DNA of 64,000 nucleotides from Flavobacteriales bacterium BRH_c54 (GTDB lineage Bacteria; Bacteroidota; Bacteroidia; Flavobacteriales_E; Vicingaceae): NCBI GenBank assembly GCA_000961845.1, contig LADZ01000016.1, positions 1 to 64,000 of the forward strand, read 5' to 3'. Shown piece by piece: positions 15,630 to 23,317 of this stretch (position 1 is its first letter; each line of letters starts with the position of its first letter). The notes under the pieces were generated by a model. It saw only the letters and a program-made list of their open reading frames with translations, ran no database searches and was not told where the DNA came from. The position numbers and the translations under genes were made by a program.

Positions 15630-18005
15630 TTACTGTTTAATTATTTTTTTAATAAATACCTTGTTGTCTAATTGAATTTGCATAAAGTAAATTCCGTTAG
15701 CAAGATCTGTTAGATTTAATGTTAAATTAGAACTTCCTTGCTGAACAAGATGTTGTTTTTCAATAAGCGTAGCACCGGTATAGCTCATAATTTTTAATGC
15801 AGCTTTTCCATCTTTTTCAGCAGTAAAAATAACATTTACATTGCTGTTAGTTGGGTTTGGCATTAATTCAATAGAAAGGTCATTTTGATTAACTATGTTA
15901 ATTCCTGTAACTATATTGGTATCAAGTATGAAGATACTTACACTGTCAACATAAAAGTTTAGTGAATCGAAATTATTATTAGTAACAGTAACATTTACCG
16001 TATACATAGAATCATTAGGAAGACCGGGTATTTCTGCAATAATTTCAAAGTTAGCACCGACATTTAGTCCTGTAAAAGTATACCCTCCACTAGGATCTGT
16101 TGTTGCAACTCCAACTGCTCCTCCCGGAGATTGATTAACTGTAATGTCAATACCAGGAATTGGATCTCCTAAAGCTTTGTTATTCGGACCGTATCCTTTT
16201 CTTAAGGTACCAAAACCGTTTAACTCATAAACAAAACCACTAATAACACCATTACCCGTTTGAGGAACAGTAGGTATTAATGTTATATCTTTACCTGTTA
16301 AAGTTGGGTTGGAGCATGACAAGTTAAACACCCAAGCGCTGTCCCATTTACTATGGTCGTTAGGAGAACCATAATAAGTGCTTATGGTATTAGGCATATT
16401 AGTAGTACTTCTAATAATAAATGGCTCTTCCGGTAAATAATCGAATAAGTAGTTCCCTGTTAAATCCGTAACAGTTGAATCAAATAAAATAAATTGCCCT
16501 TGTGGTCTTACTTTATAAAGATAAAGAGTAGTATTTGATGCTGGTACGGAATTAATGTCATGAACAATACCTGAGATTGAAATTTGGCAATCGCAATATA
16601 AATCTTGTGTAACAGTTGCCGAAGTATTTCCTGCATAAGTCAAAGAACCTTCATTAATTGAAGGGGTGTATATATTGTCTGGAATTGACACATTAAATGT
16701 GTTTATGTTTTCAGTAGTAAAGAATATTCCTAGAGTACTGTCAGCACATGATGAAAGCAATAAGTTTTTGTTTGTTTTGAATACAAATATTCCTTCCGGA
16801 CTTTGAAAACTATTTAATCGGTTATTAATTACTATAAATCCACCGTCTTCTGTTGAGCTAAAGCCTTTTATCCATTCTGTGTTAGTGGTAGTGTCAAAAA
16901 TACGATGAGATGAAATTACAATACCATTTTTATCGATTTTTACTAACCAATTGAATGGGTTATTGGGGTCTTCGTAACTTAAAACAACATTATCATTATT
17001 ATCTTTTCCAACGTTATTTACATAAATGCCATCAACAGGCAAGGTGTATTTTTTTGAATAATTAATATTTCCTGTAGATTGATTAAAGTTGATAAGAACT
17101 AAGTTATCTGTTTCAGCTTGTCCATTCATAACACTCGCTACTAATATGGCATTACCATCTTTTAAAGGTATAACTTTATGAATAGATTTGGACTCACTAG
17201 GGTTAATAGTATCGTTGCCAGGTTGGTTTACAACATTAATTGGCATATCCCAAACAATGCTACCACTAGTATCTGTTTTAAAAATCCTATAAAACTGATT
17301 ACTTGGCGACCAAGATTTAGCAGCAAAAATATAATCTCCATCATTAGCTACTGTCCCGGCACTGATATGAAGTTCATTAGTATCTGAACCAACATAGGCG
17401 AATTTTTTAGACCAAACTAAAACACCGTTTCCGTTAATTTTAGTAATAAAACTTTCGTAGACAGAAGGTGTGCTTATATAGTCTTCTGAAGAACCAAAAA
17501 ATACAACATTATTATTCGCTTCATCAGCAAAGACACCTCTAATATTAGCAGTAACAGAATCTATTAAAATGTGTTTGTTCCAAAGAATATTTCCTGTTTG
17601 ATCGACAGAAAAAACAAATGCATGAGCAATATAGTTAGCATCTTCTACTGCTGAAACAACAATGGAGTTATTTCCGAGTTTTGTAGTTGCTTTAACACCA
17701 TAAGCATATCCTTGAGCGTTTAGAGGGTTAAAATGATAAATGGTATCAGAAATGCTGGTACCATCAAAATTTCTTTTTAGAAATAAATATTTTGGTTCAT
17801 AAGAAGCATCATCGTAAAAATTAATAATGTTAAAACCATTATTGTTTTTTAAATCGACAATATGAAATTCTTCATAAAAAGGAATTGGAGTTCCGAAGCT
17901 ATTTTTAACAATGGTACTATCAGCAAAAGTGATAGCGTTTGGTCTTTGTCCAAAAGAAAAAAGTGTGACAAATACTAATAGTAAAGCAATAAATAATTGT
18001 TTCAT
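15630..18005 (-). CDS. T9SS type A sorted secreted protein
   Basis: A 791-residue exported protein. It has a signal peptide (MKQLFIALLLVFVTLFSFGQ), then roughly 430 residues of propeller-like repeats of the sort seen in secreted delta-60 or PQQ-like proteins (ILWNKHILIDS, VLVWSKKFAYVG, GSIVWDMPINVV, NWLVKIDKNGIVIS). Two or three carboxypeptidase-regulatory/SdrD-like beta-sandwiches follow (ISGIVHDINSVPASNTTLYLY, DPSGGYTFTGLNVGANFEI). A type A T9SS sorting domain ends the protein (LMPNPTNSNVNVIF ... GIYFMQIQLDNKVFIKKIIKQ). It is therefore delivered to the cell surface or medium. No enzymatic motif is evident; an adhesin or structural role is possible. It has its own promoter and terminator. 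Confidence 0.88.
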   Translation of the reverse strand: MKQLFIALLLVFVTLFSFGQRPNAITFADSTIVKNSFGTPIPFYEEFHIVDLKNNNGFNIINFYDDASYEPKYLFLKRNFDGTSISDTIYHFNPLNAQGYAYGVKATTKLGNNSIVVSAVEDANYIAHAFVFSVDQTGNILWNKHILIDSVTANIRGVFADEANNNVVFFGSSEDYISTPSVYESFITKINGNGVLVWSKKFAYVGSDTNELHISAGTVANDGDYIFAAKSWSPSNQFYRIFKTDTSGSIVWDMPINVVNQPGNDTINPSESKSIHKVIPLKDGNAILVASVMNGQAETDNLVLINFNQSTGNINYSKKYTLPVDGIYVNNVGKDNNDNVVLSYEDPNNPFNWLVKIDKNGIVISSHRIFDTTTNTEWIKGFSSTEDGGFIVINNRLNSFQSPEGIFVFKTNKNLLLSSCADSTLGIFFTTENINTFNVSIPDNIYTPSINEGSLTYAGNTSATVTQDLYCDCQISISGIVHDINSVPASNTTLYLYKVRPQGQFILFDSTVTDLTGNYLFDYLPEEPFIIRSTTNMPNTISTYYGSPNDHSKWDSAWVFNLSCSNPTLTGKDITLIPTVPQTGNGVISGFVYELNGFGTLRKGYGPNNKALGDPIPGIDITVNQSPGGAVGVATTDPSGGYTFTGLNVGANFEIIAEIPGLPNDSMYTVNVTVTNNNFDSLNFYVDSVSIFILDTNIVTGINIVNQNDLSIELMPNPTNSNVNVIFTAEKDGKAALKIMSYTGATLIEKQHLVQQGSSNLTLNLTDLANGIYFMQIQLDNKVFIKKIIKQ

Positions 18006-18029
18006 AGTTGTTTAGTTAGGATTGAACAA

Positions 18030-18037
18030 CAAATATA
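18030..18037 (-). promoter_or_regulatory. -7 element of the T9SS cargo gene
   Basis: Minus strand TATATTTG, an exact TAnnTTTG match, 24 bases before the ATG at 18005. No convincing -33 box. Confidence 0.5.
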
Positions 18038-18095
18038 TAAAATATTATACATGTTTTTGATAAAAAAATAGAAAATCAGTAGTAAGTTTTAGCAA

Positions 18096-18665
18096 CTATT
18101 TCCATTCTAGCGTATTGAAAATCTGTTCGATGTCTTTTTTTATGAATGTTAATACAGGTTGTATAGAATCTTGATTGGGAACATTATTGAAATATAGTGA
18201 GCCTCTTATAAAATGGTTATTGCTATCCGTTAAATGGAACTGGTAAGAAGAAGCAGTATTGCCTTTAATTTCATAAACTAAGCCGTAAACGTTTCTCTCG
18301 GGAAAAGAAATGGTGTTTTGTTCAATATCAAATGCTTTTACAGTATGCTTAAAAGCCAATGTCCTAGAGTCTTCCAAATAATCGTTAATGTTATTATTCA
18401 CAGGTTTATAACTCATGTAAATACTTGCATTTAGATTAGTAAAGTTGATATCGAACCAACAAGGGGTTTCCGTTTGGTTTGGATTACGAGTTATGTTGGC
18501 ATAAATAGGTATTTCAAACTGGAAAGGACAATCTAAATTAGTAGCTTGATATTTTTTTTCGGGTAAATCTATTCTAAAATAACCGGTAGGTTTTGGGGTA
18601 TAGTTATCTGATTCGCAACTTGCAAAAAAGATAGTTACCAAAAGAAGTAATATTGTGTTTTTCAT
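18096..18665 (-). CDS. gldD: Gliding motility lipoprotein GldD
   Basis: A 189-residue lipoprotein with a clear lipobox (LLLLVTIFFASC). The body matches the GldD pattern: PKPTGYFRIDLPEKKY, CPFQFEIP, the NASIYMSYKPVNNN stretch, SRTLAFKHTVKA, VYGLVYEIKGNTASSYQF, a LTDSNNHFIRGSLYF segment, and the closing DSIQPVLTFIKKDIEQI...LEWK. In Flavobacterium johnsoniae GldD is needed for gliding and for stable T9SS function, although its biochemical role is unresolved. It follows dapF by 58 bases and is the last gene of the histidine kinase - response regulator - arfB - dapF run. Its usual neighbour gldE is not here. Confidence 0.93.
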   Translation of the reverse strand: MKNTILLLLVTIFFASCESDNYTPKPTGYFRIDLPEKKYQATNLDCPFQFEIPIYANITRNPNQTETPCWFDINFTNLNASIYMSYKPVNNNINDYLEDSRTLAFKHTVKAFDIEQNTISFPERNVYGLVYEIKGNTASSYQFHLTDSNNHFIRGSLYFNNVPNQDSIQPVLTFIKKDIEQIFNTLEWK

Positions 18666-18723
18666 TTCTAATCTCCAAATTTGTTATTTTAATTATAATT
18701 TACACATCCACACATCTAATCAT

Positions 18724-19506
18724 TTACACATTAACTTCTCCTTTAAAAACTATTTTAGCAGGACCAATCAACCAAATGTCAATAAATTTATTGTTGTCTC
18801 TTTTAAAAGCTACTTTTAATTGACCACCTTCTGTTTCTACATTAATTTTTGAAGCTCCCAAGTTGTTTTTATGAGCAACACTCAGTGCAGCAGCAGTTAC
18901 ACCTGTTCCACATGATAGTGTTTCGTCTTCTACCCCTCTTTCGTAAGTTCTAATTCTTAGTGTATTATTGTTTTCCTGACAAATAAAGTTTACGTTGGTT
19001 CCTTCGGTTTTAAATCTTTCCGAATATCTTATTTCAGCACCTTTTTGTGAGACATCAATTTTATCGATTTCGTTAGTTTCTATAATATAATGAGGTGATC
19101 CGGTATTGATAAAATAGTAATCTGCCCCTTTTTCTATTGTTTCAACATCATGCATTTTTAGGCTTACTTCATTGTCTTTATTTATCCATGCTTCATGCTC
19201 TCCATCTGTAGAAAGAAAAAATGCTTGACTTTCAATAATTCCTAAGAATTTGGAAAAAGCAACCGCACATCTGCTTCCATTTCCGCAAAAGCTCTGAGAG
19301 CCGTCTGCATTAAAATAAATCATTTTAAAATCTAACTCATCGTGGTTTTCAATTAAAATGAGTCCATCTGCTCCAATACCAAATTTTCGGTTGCACAAGT
19401 GTTGAACAAGGGCAATATTTTCCTTGTCGAAAATTTGATTTCTGTTATCTATCATCACAAAATCGTTGCCTGTGCCTTGGTATTTATAAAAAGTAATGGT
19501 TTTCAA
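18724..19506 (-). CDS. dapF: Diaminopimelate epimerase
   Basis: A 260-residue cofactor-independent epimerase that converts LL- to meso-diaminopimelate for lysine and peptidoglycan synthesis. The two catalytic Cys are visible: one in FCGNGSRCAV near residue 73 and one in LSCGTGVTAAAL near residue 197. The N-terminal KYQGTGNDFVMIDNR is the family signature, and RIRTYERGVEDETL precedes the second Cys as expected. Length is normal. It lies 43 bases after arfB and 58 before gldD in the same direction. Confidence 0.97.
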   Translation of the reverse strand: MKTITFYKYQGTGNDFVMIDNRNQIFDKENIALVQHLCNRKFGIGADGLILIENHDELDFKMIYFNADGSQSFCGNGSRCAVAFSKFLGIIESQAFFLSTDGEHEAWINKDNEVSLKMHDVETIEKGADYYFINTGSPHYIIETNEIDKIDVSQKGAEIRYSERFKTEGTNVNFICQENNNTLRIRTYERGVEDETLSCGTGVTAAALSVAHKNNLGASKINVETEGGQLKVAFKRDNNKFIDIWLIGPAKIVFKGEVNV

Positions 19507-19549
19507 TTTACTAATAAAGATTTGATGGTTGTTGATGTAAAGTTCAAAG

Positions 19550-19951
19550 TTAGTCCAATTTATATCGTCTGGAAGACTTTTTTTCTGAAAGTTTTCTTTT
19601 TTCGTTTAGCCGTTGTTCTTTGGATGCTTTAGAGGGTTTGGTTTTCTTTCTGGCAACTTTTGGGGTTAATGCTTTTTCTATTAAGGTTAAAAAGCGCTCA
19701 ATGGCTATTTCTTTGTTTTTAAGTTGACTTCTGGTAGTATCGGCTTGTAGTCTGAATATTCCAAGATTGTTTATCCTGTTTTTAAGTTTATCTAAAATGA
19801 GTTGTTTTTGTTCCTCAGAAAGTATTTTAGAGTTTTCTACATCAAACAGTAATTCTACTTTTGTGGAAACTTTATTTACATTTTGCCCGCCCGTACCACC
19901 ACTTCTACTAGTGGTAAATGTAAGTTCTTTTATGAGAGCTGTTTTGTCCAT
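19550..19951 (-). CDS. arfB: Alternative ribosome-rescue factor ArfB (GGQ release-factor domain)
   Basis: A 133-residue peptidyl-tRNA hydrolase of the ArfB/YaeJ family that rescues stalled ribosomes on truncated mRNA. It consists of a release-factor catalytic domain with the GGQ motif (RSGGTGGQNVNKVSTKVEL, about residues 16-34) and a basic C-terminal tail (KKTKPSKASKEQRLNEKRK, then KKSSRRYKLD), which in the family enters the empty mRNA channel. There is no codon-recognition domain, which separates it from RF1/RF2. It starts 2 bases after the response-regulator stop. Confidence 0.95.
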   Translation of the reverse strand: MDKTALIKELTFTTSRSGGTGGQNVNKVSTKVELLFDVENSKILSEEQKQLILDKLKNRINNLGIFRLQADTTRSQLKNKEIAIERFLTLIEKALTPKVARKKTKPSKASKEQRLNEKRKLSEKKSSRRYKLD

Positions 19952-19953
19952 TA

Positions 19954-20661
19954 TTAGTTTTCTACCTCTAGTTTAAAACCAACACCATGGATATTGGTAA
20001 TGGTTATTTTTTTATCATCACTAAGGTATTTTCTTAGTTTAGAAATAAACACATCCATGCTTCTGCCACTAAAATAATCATCATTTCCCCAAATATTTTT
20101 TAATATCATTTCTCTGGGAGCAATATCATTTTTGTGCTTACATAAATAACTCAGTATTTTAGTTTCTTTTTTGGTTAGGCTTCTTTCGCTATTTTTATGT
20201 TTAAGTAATTGGTTTTTAATATCTAATTCGTAATCACCAATGTTATAGTTGTTTACTTCATTAGTTTCTTCTTTGCTAAGTAAATTAGAGCGTCTTAAAA
20301 CAGCTTCTAATCTTAAAACAAATTCTTGAAAATCGAATGGTTTGGTAATATAATCATCCGCACCAATTGTAAAACCTCTAACTTTATCAGGTTGTAATGA
20401 TTTAGCGGTTAGAAAAATAATGGGAATTTCGGGGTTAATATCTCTGATGGTCTCAGCAACTTCAAAACCACCTTTTTTAGGCATCATCACATCTAAAATA
20501 CAAGCATCAAAGTTGTTGTTCACAAAAGTTTTTAGTGCTTGTTCGCCATCAATACAAAGAATAACTTCATATCCCATTGCTTTAAGGTTGTCTTGAACAA
20601 CAAAACCTAAATTGGTATCATCTTCGGCTAATAAAATGTGTAGTTTTTTATTGTTTCCCAT
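19954..20661 (-). CDS. OmpR/PhoB-type response regulator
   Basis: A 235-residue DNA-binding response regulator. The receiver domain has the acidic pair in LLAEDDTNLG, the phospho-acceptor Asp57 (FDACILDVMMPKKGG), Thr in IIFLTAKS and Lys107 in YITKPFD. The C-terminal winged helix (about 140-235) shows SLTKKETKILSYLC, IWGNDDYFSGRSMDVFISKL and ITNIHGVGFKL. It starts 7 bases after the histidine kinase, its evident partner. Regulated genes are unknown; the downstream arfB-dapF-gldD genes appear to be co-transcribed and need not be targets. Confidence 0.95.
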   Translation of the reverse strand: MGNNKKLHILLAEDDTNLGFVVQDNLKAMGYEVILCIDGEQALKTFVNNNFDACILDVMMPKKGGFEVAETIRDINPEIPIIFLTAKSLQPDKVRGFTIGADDYITKPFDFQEFVLRLEAVLRRSNLLSKEETNEVNNYNIGDYELDIKNQLLKHKNSERSLTKKETKILSYLCKHKNDIAPREMILKNIWGNDDYFSGRSMDVFISKLRKYLSDDKKITITNIHGVGFKLEVEN

Positions 20662-20668
20662 ACTTTAT

Positions 20669-21952
20669 CTATTTATTGTTTATTTTAAGTGGCAATTTAA
20701 TAATAAATGTAGAACCTTCATTCTTTTTACTAACTAATCGCACACTTCCATTGTAGAATTCCACAATGGTTTTTACATAATTTAATCCTAAGCCAAACCC
20801 TTTGATATTATGCACATTGCCTGTTGGTTCTCTGTAAAATTTTTCAAAAATATGTTTTTGTGCTTCTTCAGAAATACCTACACCATTATCTCTCACACTT
20901 ATTTCTATTCCATTTTTGTATGGAGAAGTACTTATTGTTATGGTAGGGTTTTCAGGTGAATATTTTATAGCATTATCAATAAGATTATACAAAATATTAG
21001 AAATATGTACTTTATCACCATGGAAAATATGTTCAGGAGCTTTTAATTGAGCTGTAATTTGTCCTCCCTGCTGACTAACAAGCAATTCAAAGCTTTTTAT
21101 AGAATTTTCTATTAATTCATGTAAATCTATCGGTTCATTTTCAAGCTTAAGTTTGTCTCTTTCAATAGTTGCTAACTGAAGTACTTTATCTACTTGGTTT
21201 TTCAATCTATTGTTTTCGTCTTGAATAATTTTAGCGTAACTTTTTAAGCGTTCGGGTTGTTGAGTAATGTCAGGGTTAAGTAATACCTCTGCCGAGAGTG
21301 ATATAGTAGAGATAGGGGTTTTAAATTCGTGTGTAATATTATTGATGAAATCGTTTTTAATTTCGGACAATCGTTTTTGTTTGAGTATGATGTTAATAGT
21401 ATAAGAGAAGAAAATAATAATGATTAAAATTATAGACGAACTAAATATCCAAATGCCCATTTTATTTAGGATGTAGGCATTTTTGGTTGGAAAATAAACG
21501 CCAAAATAATGTCCGTCTTTATCCCATTTTATATTTGATGAAGCAACCTGAAGTTCATCTTTTTCAGCATCTTGTACCGAAATGTAATTACCAAAAACAA
21601 TAGAATCGGTAAAACAATCATAAATTACATATTCAAAGTCTAAGGTAAGGTTTCGACTAGTAAAATGCTTTTTTAATAAGGTTTCTAAAAGGTAAGGATG
21701 AACAGTGTCATTGATTACTGCAGTAAAATAATTAGAACTTATTTGTTTTACGGGGTTAATTAAATCAGATTCATCTTTATTGATGTTCAACAATTCATGA
21801 GTTACATTTGTAAGAGCAATGTGCACCCTGTCATTAAACTGTTTTTCTTCTAAATTATAAGCATTTTTTACCCAAAATATTTGAGTAGCTATCATTCCTA
21901 TTAAGGAAACAACAGCAAAAACAATTATAATTTGGATAGTTTTTCTATTCAT
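20669..21952 (-). CDS. Membrane sensor histidine kinase
   Basis: A 427-residue sensor kinase. TM1 is at about residues 7-26, followed by a periplasmic region of about 140 residues and TM2 at about 166-190 (WIFSSSIILIIIIFFSYTI). The HisKA helix (NDFINNITHEFKTPISTI) carries the phospho-accepting His208. HATPase_c has the N box LIDNAIKYSPE, the G1 box VRDNGVGIS and the G2 box GFGLGLNYVK. There is no HAMP domain between TM2 and HisKA. The periplasmic part does not resemble a known ligand domain to me. It pairs with the adjacent response regulator. Confidence 0.95.
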   Translation of the reverse strand: MNRKTIQIIIVFAVVSLIGMIATQIFWVKNAYNLEEKQFNDRVHIALTNVTHELLNINKDESDLINPVKQISSNYFTAVINDTVHPYLLETLLKKHFTSRNLTLDFEYVIYDCFTDSIVFGNYISVQDAEKDELQVASSNIKWDKDGHYFGVYFPTKNAYILNKMGIWIFSSSIILIIIIFFSYTINIILKQKRLSEIKNDFINNITHEFKTPISTISLSAEVLLNPDITQQPERLKSYAKIIQDENNRLKNQVDKVLQLATIERDKLKLENEPIDLHELIENSIKSFELLVSQQGGQITAQLKAPEHIFHGDKVHISNILYNLIDNAIKYSPENPTITISTSPYKNGIEISVRDNGVGISEEAQKHIFEKFYREPTGNVHNIKGFGLGLNYVKTIVEFYNGSVRLVSKKNEGSTFIIKLPLKINNK

Positions 21953-22051
21953 TTATAGGGTCAATTATTTCTAGTGCTTGTTTAATAATGATAAAAGTAA
22001 GAAAATTCGTTACTATGTGCTAAAATTTAAAATCATTAAAGATGAAAAATG

Positions 22052-22059
22052 TAATTTTG
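22052..22059 (+). promoter_or_regulatory. -7 element upstream of fabD
   Basis: TAATTTTG, an exact TAnnTTTG match, 41 bases before the fabD ATG in the divergent spacer with the histidine kinase. Confidence 0.5.
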
Positions 22060-22100
22060 TAGTATAAAATTAAGTTGAAATTTATTTAAAAATATATTAT

Positions 22101-22976
22101 ATGAAAGCATATGTATTTCCCGGGCAAGGTTCTCAATTTGTAGGAATGGGTAAAGATTTATACGAAAATTCAGTATTAGCAAAAGAAATGTTTGATAGAG
22201 CAAACGAAGTGCTAGGTTTTAACATTACCGATATCATGTTTAATGGTACTGATGAAGATTTGAAACAAACAAAGGTAACTCAACCGGCAATATTTTTACA
22301 TTCGGTTATTTTAGCTAAAACTATGAGGGATGCTTTTCAGCCTGATATGGTTGCCGGGCATTCTTTAGGAGAATTTTCTGCTTTGGTTGCAGCTGGAGCA
22401 CTTTCTTTTGAAGATGGGTTAAAATTGGTTTTAGCTAGAGCTTTAGCCATGCAAAAAGCTTGTGAAAAAGAACCATCTACTATGGCAGCTATTTTAAATT
22501 TAGATGATGATGTAGTAGAGAAAATTTGTAGCGAAATTGATGGAGTTGTTGTTCCTGCCAACTATAATTGCCCAGGACAGTTAGTAATTTCAGGAAGTGT
22601 GGAAGCAGTACAAACAGCTTGTGAAAAACTAACAGAAGCTGGAGCAAGAAGAGCATTGATTTTACCTGTTGGGGGAGCTTTTCATTCTCCGCTTATGGAA
22701 CCTGCAAGAGAAGAACTAGCAGCAGCAATAAATAGTACGAATATTAATTCACCAATTTGTCCTATTTATCAGAATGTGAATGCTTTGCCAATGACAGATT
22801 CGGAACAAATTAAAGCTAATTTAATAGCACAACTTACTGCTCCTGTAAAATGGACACAAACTATGCAAAACATGTTGCAAGATGGTGCTTCATCTGTTAT
22901 AGAAGTTGGTCCGGGAAAAGTATTACAAGGCTTATTTAAAAAAGTAAACAGAGAAATAGAAACTCAAAGTGCTTAA
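22101..22976 (+). CDS. fabD: Malonyl-CoA:ACP transacylase
   Basis: A 291-residue enzyme that moves malonyl from CoA to acyl carrier protein for fatty-acid elongation. It has the N-terminal VFPGQGSQFVGMG motif, the nucleophile Ser88 in AGHSLGEFSALVAAG, the malonyl-binding Arg region near residue 115 (LVLARALAMQKA), and the catalytic His in GGAFHSPLM. The C-terminus VIEVGPGKVLQGLFKK is typical. Length is normal. It is followed 28 bases later by a small membrane protein; no other fab genes adjoin it (fabI is 16 kb away). Confidence 0.97.
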   Translation: MKAYVFPGQGSQFVGMGKDLYENSVLAKEMFDRANEVLGFNITDIMFNGTDEDLKQTKVTQPAIFLHSVILAKTMRDAFQPDMVAGHSLGEFSALVAAGALSFEDGLKLVLARALAMQKACEKEPSTMAAILNLDDDVVEKICSEIDGVVVPANYNCPGQLVISGSVEAVQTACEKLTEAGARRALILPVGGAFHSPLMEPAREELAAAINSTNINSPICPIYQNVNALPMTDSEQIKANLIAQLTAPVKWTQTMQNMLQDGASSVIEVGPGKVLQGLFKKVNREIETQSA

Positions 22977-23004
22977 ACTAATATACATTTAAAATTACTC
23001 AACT

Positions 23005-23205
23005 ATGAAACTTATATTATTTTCAATAGTATTGTTAGGGTTAGGAATTGCAGGGATTGCAGTTAAAATTCTTTTGAAAAAAAACGGCAAATTTTCAGGA
23101 ACTTGTGCCAGTAACAGTCCTTTTTTAAATAAAGAAGGAGAGGCTTGCGGTTTTTGTGGTGCTTTACCGGAAGAACAATGTAAAAAAGAAGAAGAAAAAA
23201 ACTAA
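23005..23205 (+). CDS. Small membrane protein with a four-Cys tail
   Basis: A 66-residue protein with one N-terminal transmembrane segment (LILFSIVLLGLGIAGIAVKILL) and a short soluble tail with four Cys: GTCASNS, then EACGFCGALPEEQC, followed by KKEEEKN. The spacing suggests a metal-binding or disulphide knot. Proteins of this build, usually called 'membrane or secreted protein', are common in Flavobacteriia, and I know of no assigned function. It lies 28 bases after fabD and ends before a strong terminator, so it is probably co-transcribed with fabD. Confidence 0.8.
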   Translation: MKLILFSIVLLGLGIAGIAVKILLKKNGKFSGTCASNSPFLNKEGEACGFCGALPEEQCKKEEEKN

Positions 23206-23257
23206 CAGTTTTTTATTGAAACTAGTTAGAGATGTTTCATTCTTGTAGTATAAAAAA

Positions 23258-23290
23258 GAGAGGCTTACCAAACTGGTAAGCCTCTCTTTT
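23258..23290. terminator. Strong bidirectional terminator
   Basis: A perfect 13-base-pair stem GAGAGGCTTACCA/TGGTAAGCCTCTC with a three-base loop (AAC), preceded by A6 and followed by T4. It serves the fabD unit on the plus strand and the M4 peptidase gene on the minus strand. Confidence 0.92.
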
Positions 23291-23317
23291 AGTTTTAGGT
23301 TTTAAATAGAAAGTATT

